DNA of 64,000 bases, taken from the NCBI GenBank assembly GCA_023055425.1, contig JALGPY010000003.1:17667001-17731000 (forward strand), written 5' to 3'. A program made the translations under genes and the position numbers. Source of the stretch: Linanthus parryae (taxonomy: Eukaryota; Streptophyta; Magnoliopsida; Ericales; Polemoniaceae). Each line of letters opens with the position of its first letter. The first letter of the stretch is position 1. Shown one piece after another: positions 47,253 to 59,600 of the stretch. The notes below the pieces were generated by a model. That model searched no databases, was not told the DNA's origin, and worked only from the letters and a program-made list of their open reading frames with translations.

Positions 47253-48843
47253 ACAGGTTGTAGAGCATAACATGATATTATGTGTTTACGATTTCAGTTC
47301 ATACACCGTATTATTGTTTAGTACGCGAAAACTGAAAAATTGGCATAGTAGATGCAATATTGAATTTGATTCAATCAAACAAGACCCAATTTAACATTGG
47401 ATGTTAGAATTAGTGAGTTTAATCACATAGGATGTGAATAATTGGGTTCTTGAAAAATTAGGGTTCATGGGCACATGATTGAAAAGGGGTTTTCAATTAT
47501 GGAAACAAAGTTATGGAAATAATTCCATAAGGAAACAACCTTGCTTGGGCAACAAGGAAGGAGGAAGGGGACTAGGGCCTAAACCCTAGCCGCCCGCCCC
47601 TCCCTTGCGCGCCAAGCAAGGCCGCGGGCCTCTAGGCGTGCGGCGGTCCTAGGGTTCGGGCCACTTGTTGGCTTGAGCCCTTTGGACCGTTGTGAAACCC
47701 TAGTTACCCAATTTCATTAAAATTAAACAAGCGCGTTAAAAATTGTTTTTAACTGTATTATGTGCTTTATTGCATGGTGGATGGATATGGCCTAGGATTG
47801 TGGATGTTTATTGTTTTATGGTTTGGTTTACGGCCTGCGAGCTGATCAAATTAATGTAATAATTAATTAAGTTTTATGGCCTGCGAGTCGTCTTTTTCTC
47901 CTCGACATGTGAGGCTTTTGTTGTTTATTTATTCTAGATGTTAGGCTAGAATTAGAAATATTTAGATGATAGCCAAGAACATGGAGAAGAAGACCGGAGA
48001 ACCAAAGGAGCCAAAAGACATCCCTAGGCGCGCAGCTATGGTGGAGCACATGGAGATGAGCTCAGCACTTTAGGGAAATTAGATATTATCATTGGCTTGA
48101 TAATATCATTAGTCTAGGGGCCATATCCATGCCACGTTTTTTTATTTTGTGGATGTTTATTATTCATGTCTTGTTATTTATTTTGTGTGTATGGCGCTAC
48201 AAGCAAAAACGATAACAAGATAATAATAAACAAGGTTGGTCTTTTATTGTGGATGTCCCAATCCAAATAAGTAGACCATGTTGATAAGATCAACCAAACA
48301 AATTAAAAGAAACCCCTCAATTAAATATTGCGTTTTGCCTTCTCTTGCCAAAACACCCTTCATGATCATGGCCTATTAAAATTCGGGCTTGCCAAAGCAA
48401 GGCGATTTTATTTTTTCAAGATGTGTTGCGGACGACGCAAGCTAGTAATGCGTGTATGTTGAAAGCAAGAGGTTGGACGCAACTAGGCAAGAGTCAATTG
48501 GATTGATGAGCTTAGAGGCATGACAATTAGGAGTTATCCAATTGGATAAAGAATAAAAGGAATTTATTCACCTAATTGGACCAAGAGTTGCATGGGATGC
48601 AATTGGAATGGTTCCTACCTAAATAACCAATTCTTGGGTGACTTGCCAAAGCAAGCTCAAGAAGAAGTGAAAAAGGGATCTTGGACCCACTAGAAAGTAT
48701 AAAGATATTTTCCGCTTTGATAGTGAGGGCTATTAATCCGAGAAAAATAGTGGGAGCTATATTTAATGATCTGGCCGTTGTTAGATATAGTTAAATTGTT
48801 CAAAAATACTAAATTGCATATTTCTCGTTTTGTAGAATTCCAA
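47253..48843 (+). other. Copia-3 leader, copy 2
   Basis: Nearly identical to 40319-41889, except for a region near 48290-48310 where copy 2 keeps about 20 bases that copy 1 lacks. The copies are therefore not a simple perfect duplication. Confidence 0.8.
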
Positions 48844-49676
48844 ATGGCAAACAACAACGCATCGAGTTCATCCCTACGATCTGTCCTTGAGAAGGATAAA
48901 CTGTCTGGAACAAGTTTCCTTGACTGGTACAGAAACTTGAGGATTGTCCTCAAGAAAGAAAAGAAGTTGTACGTCTTGGACACTCCAATTCCAGACCCAC
49001 CACAGGATGAGTCTCTACTAGCGGAAGTAAGGGCACGTCAGAAACATATTGATGATTCTAATGACGTGACTTGCCTCACGCTTTGCACCATGACTGGTGA
49101 GCTTCAGAAGCAACACGAGAACATGGAAGCCTATGATATGATCAGACACTTGAAACAATTGTTTCCGGAACAGGCAAGGCATGAGCGCTATGAGGTGTCT
49201 AAAGCGTTGTTCAAAAGCAGTCTTGCAGAAGGGAATCCAGTAGGCCCTCATGTACTCCGAATGATCGGGTACATAGAGAACCTTGAGAGACTGGGGTTCC
49301 CACTCGGCCAGGACTTGGCGACTGATCTCGTCTTGCAATCCTTGCCTGACAGTTATAATCAGTTCATTATGAACTATAATATGAATGAGATCAACAAGTC
49401 TTTGCCAGACCTATTGAACAGGCTAAAGACAGCTGAGCAAAACATCAATAAAGGCAAAGGCAAGGCCACAATGATGGTACACAAGAAGAAGGGCAAGTCA
49501 GTTGCATCTACTTCAAAAGGAAAACGCAAGAAAGTTGCGAAATCCAAGGATGCCCTGAAGCCTAGTGGAGGCGTGGCTAAAGGTGAATGTCACTACTGCA
49601 GCCAGCCGGGTCACTGGAGGAGGAATTTCCCTAAATATCTGGAGGATAAGAAGCTTGGAATAGTGATTCCACCACC
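48844..49676 (+). pseudogene. Copia-3 gag, copy 2, truncated
   Basis: ATG at 48844. Nearly identical to the first gag through residue 275 or so, ending IVIPPPLEG, where the sequence jumps into LTR3. The zinc knuckle reads CHYCSQPGHWRRNF, so the last zinc ligand Cys is Phe. Changes from copy 1 (for example FPEQAR for FQEQAR) show that the copies diverged independently. Confidence 0.92.
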
Positions 49677-50592
49677 ACTCGAGGGATGAGGCTTATTGAA
49701 TGTCTGGCCAGACTCAGATAATTTGATATAGAGATATTAATGTTATCTGCAAGCATAAGCATATTCTTAGGATCGAGGAACTATGGATTGGATATACGAG
49801 TGTGACTATTTATGTCTCGTGTCCAATCCGGATATGGAGACAAAGGGATAATGCAATATGACATATTGGGCACAAAGGTTTGTCGGGATCACTGACTATT
49901 TCTATTGGTTGGGTGGCATGGATGTGTTGCTAGACACCGCTCTATGTTAGTAATAGTTACTACCAACTATATAGAAACCTATGGGGTCACACGTCAAATA
50001 GAGTAGAGCTAGATTTGGGATTAATTAATATGGATTAATTAATAGAAGGATCATTGTGCAACACCTTGCAAACTTAGTAGGACTAATTTGCAAGGAAGGG
50101 AATAGTTCTAGTCCTACTGGAACAAGAAAACTCTAATATGGAAACAACAAGGAGTTGTTGGAGTATATATATAAGAGGCTCTAGCTTCCTTCCCACATGA
50201 GTTATTATTAGACATAACACAAGAGTGGGAGAGAGCAAAAGAGAGAGCAAGACAAAGAGCTAGGGCCGAAACCCTAGCCCCCGTCCGCCCCCTCTACCCG
50301 ACGGCAAAAGGTGGCCCGAGCCCCCTTTTGTGCTTTGTTGCTTTGATCTTCTTCCCTCTTCCTCCGGGTTCAAGCTAGCACTTGTGGAGAAGGAAGAATC
50401 TAGATCTCACCTCTAGACGTGGATCAACCGTAGAGACGAGGACATCATTCTTCGTGTGATCTCAAAAATCAAAAGGTACACATCTTCTATGACCTTAATC
50501 ATGTTATGATGTCTCTTCGTGTGATCCTTGGTGGGCTTTGAGTAGGATTAATTTTTGTTATTCCGCTGCATTACCTACGTCAAAACCCAACA
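49675..50592 (+). repeat. LTR3 of Copia-3, 5'-truncated
   Basis: Starts at CCACTCGAGGGATGAGG, equivalent to position 46321 of LTR2, so about 512 bp of the LTR are missing. Ends AAACCCAACA at 50592, followed by CCGTT. Confidence 0.93.
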
Positions 50593-50690
50593 CCGTTGTG
50601 CATAGGAGCTAAGGAAGACAAGGTAAACACATGAATCTTCCGCTATAATTCATGTTGTAGATCTGTATGTGATAGATCATGTTCGTCCTT
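50593..50690 (+). repeat. Copia-4 5' LTR, right portion
   Basis: Continues the LTR interrupted at 38875 and ends CCTTCA, immediately followed by T and the PBS. Confidence 0.6.
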
Positions 50691-50691
50691 C

Positions 50692-50704
50692 ATTGGTATC
50701 AGAG
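50692..50704 (+). promoter_or_regulatory. Primer-binding site of Copia-4
   Basis: TGGTATCAGAGCC, complementary to initiator Met-tRNA. The adjacent LTR sequence differs from that of Copia-3, so this is a separate element. Confidence 0.85.
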
Positions 50705-53480
50705 CCTTAGGCTTGTTTTTCGTGCCTCGTTATGCGTACCCGAATCAGTTTAGAAAATTGAGTGCTTAAAATTCATAATCTGTTAGTGAAACCTATATGG
50801 TTAGATAGGGTTTTTCACGAGGATTCCAGAAATATAAATTTTATAATTTTTGAACGAACAGAGAACTAGTTATGAATATTTTAAGATTCGGATCTATATA
50901 AATCTGGACTGTTTGATCTAAGCTGTAAAAAAAAAATAATCAAAAGGTGTTAAAATTGATTTTTGAACACATAATCGCGATCAGGGTGAAAAGACGAGTC
51001 CATCGATATAAGGATCGCCGAAAACGGAGGCCGGGAAGGCGGCGCGTGGGCTTCAAGCGCCACCGACGCCGCCTCCACGCGCGGCCACGCGCCAAAGGCG
51101 GCGGCGGACTTTGCTGACGTGGCTAGGGATGACGTGGCATGGTGACATGGCGGTGCCACGTCGGCACTAAGGATTACGTGGCGACGACATGGCAGCCACG
51201 TGGGATGCTGTCGTGGCGTATGACGTGGCAACTAAGGTCAGCATAGGGCTGATGTGGCATGCCACTTGGCATGCTGCCGTGGCACTCGCCGAAGTCGGCG
51301 CGTGACGGAGGCGGACTCGCCCACGCGCGGCGGCGCGTGCGCCCTCCTCCGGCCACCATTTTTTGCCAATTTTTTTTTCTACATGCTCAGAATTAAATTT
51401 CATATTTTCTGGGATTTTTTCATAATTTTTGGAAAAACATAAAATTTTATTTTTTTCCAGATTAAGTAATTAGTGTTTAGCACACTTCCCGAGGCAGTTA
51501 GACGACCTTAAACACACTGTTTTGAGCCGAATTTTTTTCTGGAGACTTAGGACATTTTTCCCTACCTTATAAGATAGGAGGTGAGATCCTAGGTAGTTGG
51601 GAGAAATTTTCGATCTTATTAGTTGATTGTTTTATTACTTATTAATTTCCAGTAATTATTCTTTAATTCTGGAAATTTCCAGAAAATTTCAGTATGTTTA
51701 TTTTATTATTATACATGCTGTTGTGGATTGAATGGATGTGTTTGATGCGTGGATGTGGCTTAGATTTTTTTATATTTGGTTTTGGTTTTGAATATGTAAT
51801 CAATTAAAATACGGCATGCGTGTCGTGCCTCTCTACATACTCTCTTCTCATCTAAATCGCCTATTAGAGGTTATTTCTTATTAGAAATAAGATAGTTAGT
51901 GAAGATTGAAAACTAGAAGCTTCAAGAGAGGTGGCCAAACCAAAAGCTATGGCGCAAGGTGCATGGAGCAAATAGACGAACAAGGAAGCTTCAAGGAGCA
52001 CTCGAGATAGGCGAGATCCATGAAGCGAGAAGTTCAAGAATTGCTCAAGACGTACTCTCAATAGTGGGAGTGCACCTTAGGGGCCACATCCATTGCATAT
52101 TTATTTACGCATGTGCTTGTTTTATGTTATAACTGCGTGTGATTGGATATGATTGTATAACCTCGCATGCTAAAGAACTAAAAAAAAGAGCTCACATAAT
52201 ACATGATTGAAACTAATAGGGAATCATAAGTGACGATATTTGATTCCTAGAATTGCTACTAGGTTTTGGCGGAGTCCTTATGATGAACTATGAAATTTTA
52301 ATCTATGTATCATGTTATTTCGGAGCTAAGAAAATGCTAGTATTAATTTCATATGCAATGTCTCAAGATCAATCGTGTCTAAATCGAAACTGTAAAGGCT
52401 AAAATGGTGACAATAAACGATAAGACAAGTCATCGTACTATGTAACCAAATCGTTGGACATAATTAGTCAAACCACCTACAAGTATGGTCGAACCTGTGA
52501 TGAATAGTTGTCACAGCAGCACATGAACATTATCTTTAAGCTAACCAATAGTGGGAGGCAGTCAAGATAATGTCGTAGAGCATGCTATGCCAAGGTGGGG
52601 AAATGACCTCATCAGCAAGTTCAAGACCACTTTGAGATTCAAAGATTGTAGGAATGAGCAAAAGAAGAATCTTGGATCCACCTTAGCCATTTGCCTCATT
52701 AAAATTGTTAGTGACTCATAAATCCCGCCTTAAACTATCAAAATCAAATCATAAAAAATTGGCACTCGACTATAGTATCTGAGATTAGTACTCTACTATA
52801 GAATCTGAGATTCATGTCGTTTATGATGAGATGTTTAAGTTATCCGATTAGCAATTTGTTGCTATCTCTGCCACGTTTCATGAAAGTGCTATGAAAACGT
52901 TATATGACACACTTTGAGAGTGTCAAGATGTTTGGATAAGACCAAACATCACTCCGTTCGAGGATCTAAGCAACCAAGTGCTTGCTAAGTATACTAGTTC
53001 AACATACTCCTGAAGTCTAAGCAATATATGATTGCTAAAGGCTGTGAATGAAGTATGATCGGCAGATTTAGTCCCTATCCGGTATTAGGACCGTGAGGAA
53101 CATGTGGGGGCAAGGATAAGGGAATGAGGGCGCAATATTGGTACATGACCAATAGCCCAAGACTGGAAAATGCAAAGGAGGAAAAGAATGTTTCCCTAAG
53201 ACTAGAAGGCCAGACATGGCACTAACTTCTCGTCTAAGGATCCATAAGATTATCTTTGAGGGAGTAGCCACCAAAATTAGTTTTGGTCACAATTTTACTT
53301 TGGAACTGGTCATGTTATGTATGGTCATGCACTCTTAGATTCTAGCATGAATAACGCCTCAGGATCTTTGCATATCACCTCTAGGGTTGTGACTTAAGAT
53401 TCTGATATGTGGCGCGCTAGAATGAGACACACTATGTCAGGAAAGGATGTTCAGGCTAGCTAAGGTAGGCGTGCTTGGAA
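50705..53480 (+). other. Copia-4 leader and decayed gag region
   Basis: The layout recalls the other copia leaders (ACGGCATGCGTGTCG near 51810). 51000-51360 is strongly GC-rich, with an ACGTGGC cluster. From about 52000 on, gag-like sequence should follow, but no gag or zinc-knuckle motif is certain. 52300-53480 shows only short phrases between stops. Confidence 0.5.
51117..51226. promoter_or_regulatory. Cluster of six ACGT-core (G-box/ABRE-like) motifs
   Basis: ACGT cores at 51117, 51132, 51158, 51176, 51198 and 51223, mostly within GACGTGGC or CCACGTGG. Such motifs are bZIP/bHLH sites in plant promoters. Here they lie in the GC-rich leader of Copia-4; function is unknown. Confidence 0.5.
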
Positions 53481-53499
53481 TATGCCCAAGGTACCCTTA

Positions 53500-55900
53500 C
53501 CTGTGTGTGATTCTTGCCTTACATGAAAGGCGAAAGGCAAACTATCCAGTAAAGCTGAAAGGATTATTGAGTCTTTACAAATAATTCATTCTGTTGTATT
53601 TGTGTTCCATTAAATGTTAATAGCTACAAACATGGTGCTTAATGTTCCATCACATTCGTAGATTATTGTACGCATATCAACTACGTGTGCTTGGGCCACA
53701 TAAGTCTGAGGCACAAGGGTTCTTCAGACAGGTATCTACAAAAGGTAGAAAACCGTCTGGATAAAAGGATATGTCCTTAGCCAGAATGAGACTGCGAGTG
53801 TCTATCTTAGCAAGAGCTATGTGATGGAAAGGAGTTGTAAGGCAGCTGTACATTCCCCGCACTCTGCAGCAGGATACTGTAGCGGATAGGAGGAATAGGA
53901 TACAGCCTGAAGATGGTATGATGTATGATAGCACGTTCAAAGTATAAGTACCCTATCTTGAGGAGACGCTTTGTTAAACGTCTGTCGGAGTACTCAACCA
54001 AATACCCACCAAGTCTGTAGCCACTACGCCCTACGAGATGTGGACCAAAAGGCAACCAATATGAGGTCACCTTAGGCCATAGGGATCGACAGCTTATGAT
54101 CTAACTAAATTTTTCCTAGTCAGGGAAAAGCTCGTGGAGATGGTATTCTCTACGAGGAAGAGGAACCACTAGATGACACTCCATTCACCACTACTCAAGA
54201 GGAATTTATTCCTATGGATCTTGAGAACAGTTGGAGTGCCTTACCTAGTGAGCAGCTTATCGCATATGACGATAATGCTGAAAAAGAACCCTCTTTGCGT
54301 AGGAACGCTCGTTGGAGCGTACCCCGTCGATGATTTGACATCGAAGGGGAGGCCATGGTGGTCACCACGCAAGAAGAAGATGAACCTAGGATATTGCCCA
54401 GGATATTTCATCACCTGACAAGAAGGAATTTAAACCCTAGATGGAAGAAATGTATCTTCATGGAGTAACATATCTTCCCATACTATTCGGAGTACTCTAG
54501 GGGGCTGCGTATTCGAGTCTATAAGGGACCAACCAAGTTTAAGAATAGGTTGACTTTTCCGACTGGATATTAGATTATTGGAAATGAATGGATTTCCAAG
54601 GTCATTCAGAGTGACACAGACAGAAGCATAGTAGGGCATACGACTTGCAGAGATATCGGTAATAGTTGTGATGATGGAAATAAGGCTCCATTCTCGATAA
54701 ACGTGACGGCTGAATTTCTCAATAGAGAAATCAGAGAGGTGATCTGTATGACTCGAACACATGGTTTCGAGATGTATGATCAAATGCACAAATAGGTGCA
54801 AGCTAATTAAGTCCATGTATGATCTTAATTAGTCCTCTAAGTCAGCAGTATTTTATCAATGGATGCAAAACCGCTGCATATCACTCTCAGTAGTAGAGAG
54901 TAGATGATCACGTCACTTATTATCGATGACACACTATTTTTTAGGAGAGTCTAAGGACTATTTCACATCCACTATAGGGTGGTTATCCTCTCGATTTGTT
55001 ACGAAGGATATTAGAAGGGCGAGATGCATTCTCGTTCGTTCAAAGGACTTCTTATATTGACGCGTAAGGCGGAAAACAAGAAGATACTCTGAACGATTCC
55101 ATGTTGGACCCAATGTCATGTGATACTCCTACAGCATCCTGCAGGATTTTACGAGCCTGAATATGTGCCCTAGAAGACACCATACAAGATTGACCAAATG
55201 ACCAAAGTGCCCGATGCAGTGTGAGTCTGCTATATACTATGGTACATACTGAGACCCCAAAATCTTATGCAATTGGAAGAGTGGATTTCAGGAAATCTAA
55301 CTTAAGACACAAGATTGCAACCAAAAGGATACTCTATACGAAGGACCACGTGCTATGACTATCGGAGATGATGCTTCGACTAGCCAGCTATGCATGCTGA
55401 CTAGGGTGGGGACCTAGATACATGTGGATCCACCTCAGGCTATAGTCCATGCTGGACGACGTCGCATAGAACTGCAGCATAAGTGTTGCACAATCGTATT
55501 AGACTGCTCCATCAATCATGGAAGCGAAGCACGATTGCCTGTTCTGTCACCGGGCAGAAACATGTTTGGATAAGAAGGTTTCTGATAAGCTTATGAGCTG
55601 TCATCCAACCTGTAATGCTAGCATACTACTACAGTACTTTTGATAAGGCCAAACATATAGAAAAGGGTACTGTTTCACAAAAGGTGAAATAACTACCTGA
55701 AGAGTAATCTTGGAGTAGGTCGAATACGGGCCAAAAATGTAGGCAACTCCCATTCCTAAACCACATAAGAATTGTCTTTGTGGATTACTTTAGAAAATTG
55801 GGACTCGCTAGTCGATCACTGCCAATATGATTGATGAGCATACGAGACATTGATAATTGGATTTTAATTGGATTTGTTATGCTGCATGTTGTTTCGATAC
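53500..55900 (+). pseudogene. Copia-4 integrase, RT and RNase H remnants, extremely decayed
   Basis: Short blocks in the right order: an integrase core piece near 53690 (KSEAQGFF), the catalytic-Glu block near 53870 (GVVRQL, then IPRT and VADRRNR), and the acidic linker 54140-54330. IGNEWISK (about 54575) is the RT start. IIDDTLFF (about 54920) stands where YVDD would be. WLSSRFVTKDI (about 54975) and an RNase H-like CCTIVLDCS block (about 55490) follow. Stops occur every few dozen codons. It is the oldest element with recognisable pol in the window. Confidence 0.6.
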
Positions 55901-56312
55901 GTGTATGATACGTTTACATATCCTGTACTAGCATAGAACATGTGGCGCGGACACTAGGTTGACTCTCTCACACGAGCAACCGCCTTTACAACATCCTGGA
56001 TAGTCTAGGTGAGTAGAAGATGAGGCACAATCCCGATAAGCGCTAGAAGCCTATGATATGATAAGTGACTCCTGTCATATGAGGCGCACGGCCTATGACA
56101 AGAGTTAGACATCTATCAATAGTGCAAGACCCTGTGAGACAGATTCATTTGTCGCATTGGAATAAGCTCCAAGGTGAGATTGGTTTATGGCCATTCGAGC
56201 ATGGTTACTACCCCGAACCATGTATAGTCTGCGTAGAGAAAGCCAGATGAGAGAACTGATTTCGAATTGCATATGTGCAATATTCAGTACTCGGGTTAAT
56301 AGTCATATGGGC
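55901..56312 (+). other. Copia-4 3' part or spacer
   Basis: No PPT or 3' LTR of Copia-4 is recognised. The Tat element begins at about 56313, so the 3' end may lie beyond it. Confidence 0.4.
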
Positions 56313-56949
56313 TGTTGGACTTGTAGATAGTGCTTTCTGAGCTGACAGATCTTGGCCACGTGGCAATCATCTAGCACACCATATTGTGCTCCACACACAC
56401 TGGATCACCAGCCGCGCTGATCCATGTGGGGGCTGCGAGACAGGGCCCTCGCATACCACTGCACGGGACTTGTAGGGACTTAGTGGTTTGGAGGCTAGAG
56501 TAAGTCCTGTCGCGTACGAGCCAAGCACGCGCGCGACCTTTAGTAGCTGCTTTTGAGAGATTTATGGCACGAGCTCCATAAACCCGGTCAATCCGGTCAA
56601 ACCCGGTCAACCCCATAACGGTTCCTTTATTCGCGCATAACATGCTGTAATGGTCCCTATATACGCGGACGAACGTGCCATTGCGGTTAAGCTAATTAAG
56701 CCGCCATTGATGGGCGCATTAACCACACTGCAACGGTCACATTCTCTGTTATATATAGGACGTTAACCTTTCCATACAAAGGAGGACACACCAGACATAC
56801 ACGGAAGCTCTGCCAAACCCCTGTCTCTCTCTGAGACATTACTACTGCCTTACTCTCTCCCTACACACAACCCAACTCTTCCTGTGCCATTTCCAATCCT
56901 CTGCTCTCGGTGTACACAGAGTACTCCCCGCCGGATTCTCTTGCACACA
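56313..56949 (+). repeat. Candidate 5' LTR of the Tat element
   Basis: 637 bp from TGTTGGACTTGTAG to TTGCACACA, with TATA-like GTTATATATAGGA at 56748-56760 and a pyrimidine-rich leader. The right end is set by the adjacent PBS-like TGG; the left end is inferred from TGTTGG only. Confidence 0.55.
56749..56758 (+). promoter_or_regulatory. TATA box of the Tat LTR
   Basis: TTATATATAG about 190 bp upstream of the LTR end. Typical position for an LTR promoter. Confidence 0.55.
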
Positions 56950-56952
56950 TTT

Positions 56953-56970
56953 TGGTGAACCTGACGTGAA
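56953..56970 (+). promoter_or_regulatory. Candidate primer-binding site of the Tat element
   Basis: TGGTGAACCTGACGTGAA begins three bases after the LTR CA. TGG would pair with a tRNA CCA end; I do not assign the tRNA. Confidence 0.5.
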
Positions 56971-56989
56971 CCTACCATCTCAAGCAACC

Positions 56990-58609
56990 ATGTCTCAGGA
57001 GGATGATGTCAGCAACAGATCGCCTTCCACGGAGGCCGCCTCAGGAGAGGAGATTCGCCGTACTCCTACAGCTACCGGTGAAGCTCCGACGCTAGAAGCC
57101 TTAGACGCCACCATCCAGAGTCAGGCGAAGGCTCTCAAAGCTCAATCTGCGCAGCTAGAACGGATCATGGCTGTCTTGGGGACTCTTGCTCCAAACCCTG
57201 CACCAGCCACCGCCGTCTCTCAGGGAGGAGGAGTCTCCACCACTCAAGGATTGGGAGTGTCAACCACACCACCCAACCCTAATCTGCAAACTCCACCGGC
57301 GACTACGCAGCTACCCTCAATTGAGGGGTCAACAGCTCAAATGTTGCCTCTCGCTTCTCATACTCCACAGCTTCCGGCTTTGGTACCTAACCCGGCCTCA
57401 CAGTATCCCTTGCCTCCTCCAACGGCAGTCTGGGGTAACGTGAATTCGCAATACGTCCCTAGCCCTCCTGCAGCATATGTGTCGCCTCCGCCTGCGACAA
57501 CCCCTCCCCCCGCTGCCGAGTGAAGCACTCCGGAGTGTATGACGTCTCTGCAACGACGCATAGACACTATTCTGGCTCACCAATTGTTCGCGGATACCAT
57601 CATCCCGAAGCTTGACAACAACCCACCTATCCCACGAGAGATCTATCTCATGCCTAACCCTGCTGGGTACAAGGCTCCTAAATGGGACAAGTTCGAAGTT
57701 GTCAATGGGAACGCCCATGAGCATGTCATGCGTTTCATTGATGTGATGGGGCCGTATGGAGCTGATCCCAAACTGCTGATGCGCGAGTTCCCGAAATCCC
57801 TGAGGAACGTGGCTTACAAGTGGTATAGGACATTGGAAGCCGGATTCGTGAAGACTTGGGACGACATGGTCCAGAAGTTCTACACCAAGTTCTTCCAGAT
57901 GGAAGAAAAGGTGACGATGATTCATCTCTCGCGGATGTATCAGAAGCGCGAGGAGGACGGAATAACCTTCATCAAGAAGTTCAGGGCCAAGTCCTTTGAA
58001 TGCAAAGATGTGATACTCGAAAGCAGACTCGTAGAGATATGCCTGCAGTGCATGCGAGACGAGTACAAAGGTATGCTTATTAACTTGCAAACACCTACGT
58101 TTTCAAAGCTAATCGAATGCACGAAGAACATCGAGCCTATAGTGGGAAGGCAGAAAAAGAGAAACGCCCCTGAGCGATCCTCGGGCAGTACTACTTTCAA
58201 AATCTGGAGATTCAGCTACAAGAGGGGACGCGAGGCCGAAGTGAATACGGTCTCACCCCAAAAGCAGGCGAAGATTGTGAACTTTGATGCACCACCACTG
58301 CCATGTTCGGTGGAAGAAGCAAGCGACCTTTGAAGGCAATGGCGTAAGGACGGTGTCCTACCGCCGCTCGAGAAGGCACCCTCCAGGGAGATGATGAGGG
58401 ACCCGAAGTGGTGTGAATATCACGGAAAGGTCATGCATCACACGGCGGACTGCAAGAAGCTCAGAATTGTGTTTAGTCAAAAGATGAAGAATGGCAAACT
58501 GATTGTAAGCGATCAAAGGCAGGGATGTGCGCAACAATCCACTCCCTGCCCATGCGGAGCAAGAATCGAAAGGCAAAGAGGTCGCTATGATCTCGATTGT
58601 GGATCTTGA
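56990..58609 (+). pseudogene. Tat gag with two in-frame TGA codons
   Basis: The ATG at 56990 (MSQEDDVSNRS) opens a Pro/Gln/Thr-rich, low-complexity N-terminal region with a short coiled coil (QAKALKAQSAQLERIM). A TGA at 57521-57523 interrupts, and the same frame continues at 57539 with the capsid domain (KWDKFEVVNGN, EFPKSLRNVAYKWYRTLE, FIKKFRAKSFEC), the Retrotrans_gag type. A second TGA at 58331-58333 interrupts, and the frame continues to a Tat-type CCHC-like box (CEYHGKVMHHTADC, about 58420-58460). Near 58525 the reading shifts to the frame used by the protease. The upstream GTG at 56966 is in frame but lies in the PBS region, so the ATG is preferred. Confidence 0.85.
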
Positions 58610-59600
58610 AGAGGTCGCAGAAGATGGTCTACCCATCATTTCCGAGATCCAGGATGAGGACTACAGCATAGACACGGAGGACGAACGTGCCGACCGGATT
58701 AAGGGGTCGCACGGGTTCAGCAGGTTCTTCGACGAAATGAATTTCTCAGAAAAGTGCCGGACGGAAATGACAAAGGAGATCTTAAGGATATCAGAAGACT
58801 ACGAGGAGGATCTCGTAGTCTCCAATGGGAAAGTCGTTAGGACGTCTCGCTCTACGGAAAAGGTCATAACCTTTTCCGCAAGCGACAAGAGGACAGATGC
58901 GAGCCACCAGAGGCCTCTGTACGTGACGGCTATCATCAATGGCGTTGAGTTTAAGAGAGCGTTATTTGACGGAGGAGCAGCAGTTAACGTTGTTTCGCTC
59001 CATACATTGAAGCTAGCGGGAATTCCAGAGTACAAGATTGTCAAGCGTCCATCCCCGCTGATGGGATTCGGAAGCGACTCCAAAATGACGATAGGATGGA
59101 TCCGCCTGGGTATCCAGATCGGCAAAATCAAGTGCTCAGCGAAATTCTATGTCATAGATGCGAACACTACGTATCACATGATCATAGGTCGAGCCTGGAT
59201 TCATCGCTTTGATGATGTCCCTTCAACAGCTCACCAAGTGATGAAAGCCATTTGGAATGACAGAATAGTCGAGATACCATCTTCGACGAATCCATTCAAC
59301 ATGGATGAAGCGCACCTCAGTGAGGCGGTGTGGTTCACCGAGATGGCAGATGAGCAAACACCGGGACCATTCAACCCCACTCCTTTGCCCCGATGGGAGG
59401 ATATCAAAGATCAGTCGCCTGCGGGAGTGATGGTGACAAGAGAGGATGCCAACGAAAAGCCGCCTGCGCGAGAAGAGGCGCCGCGAATTGCCTACCAGCG
59501 AAAGAGTGTGTACACTCTGAAAAGAATAGCAAAACATGACCCTCAAGGCAAGGAGATAGAGAGTTTCTACGCCAACGGGAAGAAATGCTATCGCATATGA
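58527..59600 (+). pseudogene. Tat protease region
   Basis: A 357-codon frame that ends at TGA 59598-59600. It contains an acidic spacer (EIQDEDYSIDTEDERAD) and a retropepsin-like domain with ALFDGGAAVNVVSLHTLK (about 58965-59015), a flap region GFGSDSKMTIGWI and IIGRAWIHRF. The active-site triad reads Asp-Gly-Gly rather than Asp-Ser/Thr-Gly, a variant I also recall from plant Tat elements. It would cleave the polyprotein. The same frame continues past the TGA into RT. Confidence 0.83.

Larger units (their letters stand above)
38876..50592 (+). mobile_element. Copia-3: dimeric LTR-internal-LTR-partial internal-partial LTR copia element
   Basis: Three LTR copies and two internal copies lie head to tail: LTR1 38876-40304, full internal 40305-45808, LTR2 45809-47238, leader plus gag 47239-49674, truncated LTR3 49675-50592. 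The flanks are CCGCT on the left and CCGTT on the right, a 5-bp target duplication with one later change. Internal copies and LTRs are all highly similar. The proteins are close to Copia-1. The structure fits unequal LTR recombination followed by an internal deletion. Confidence 0.9.

Noticed and set aside
56371..56643. Minus-strand open frame of 90 codons in the Tat LTR
   Set aside because: Antisense within the LTR, no recognisable domain, composition explained by GC-rich LTR sequence.
57398..58090. Minus-strand open frame of 230 codons opposite Tat gag
   Set aside because: Shadow of the gag frame on the other strand; no similarity to any family I know.
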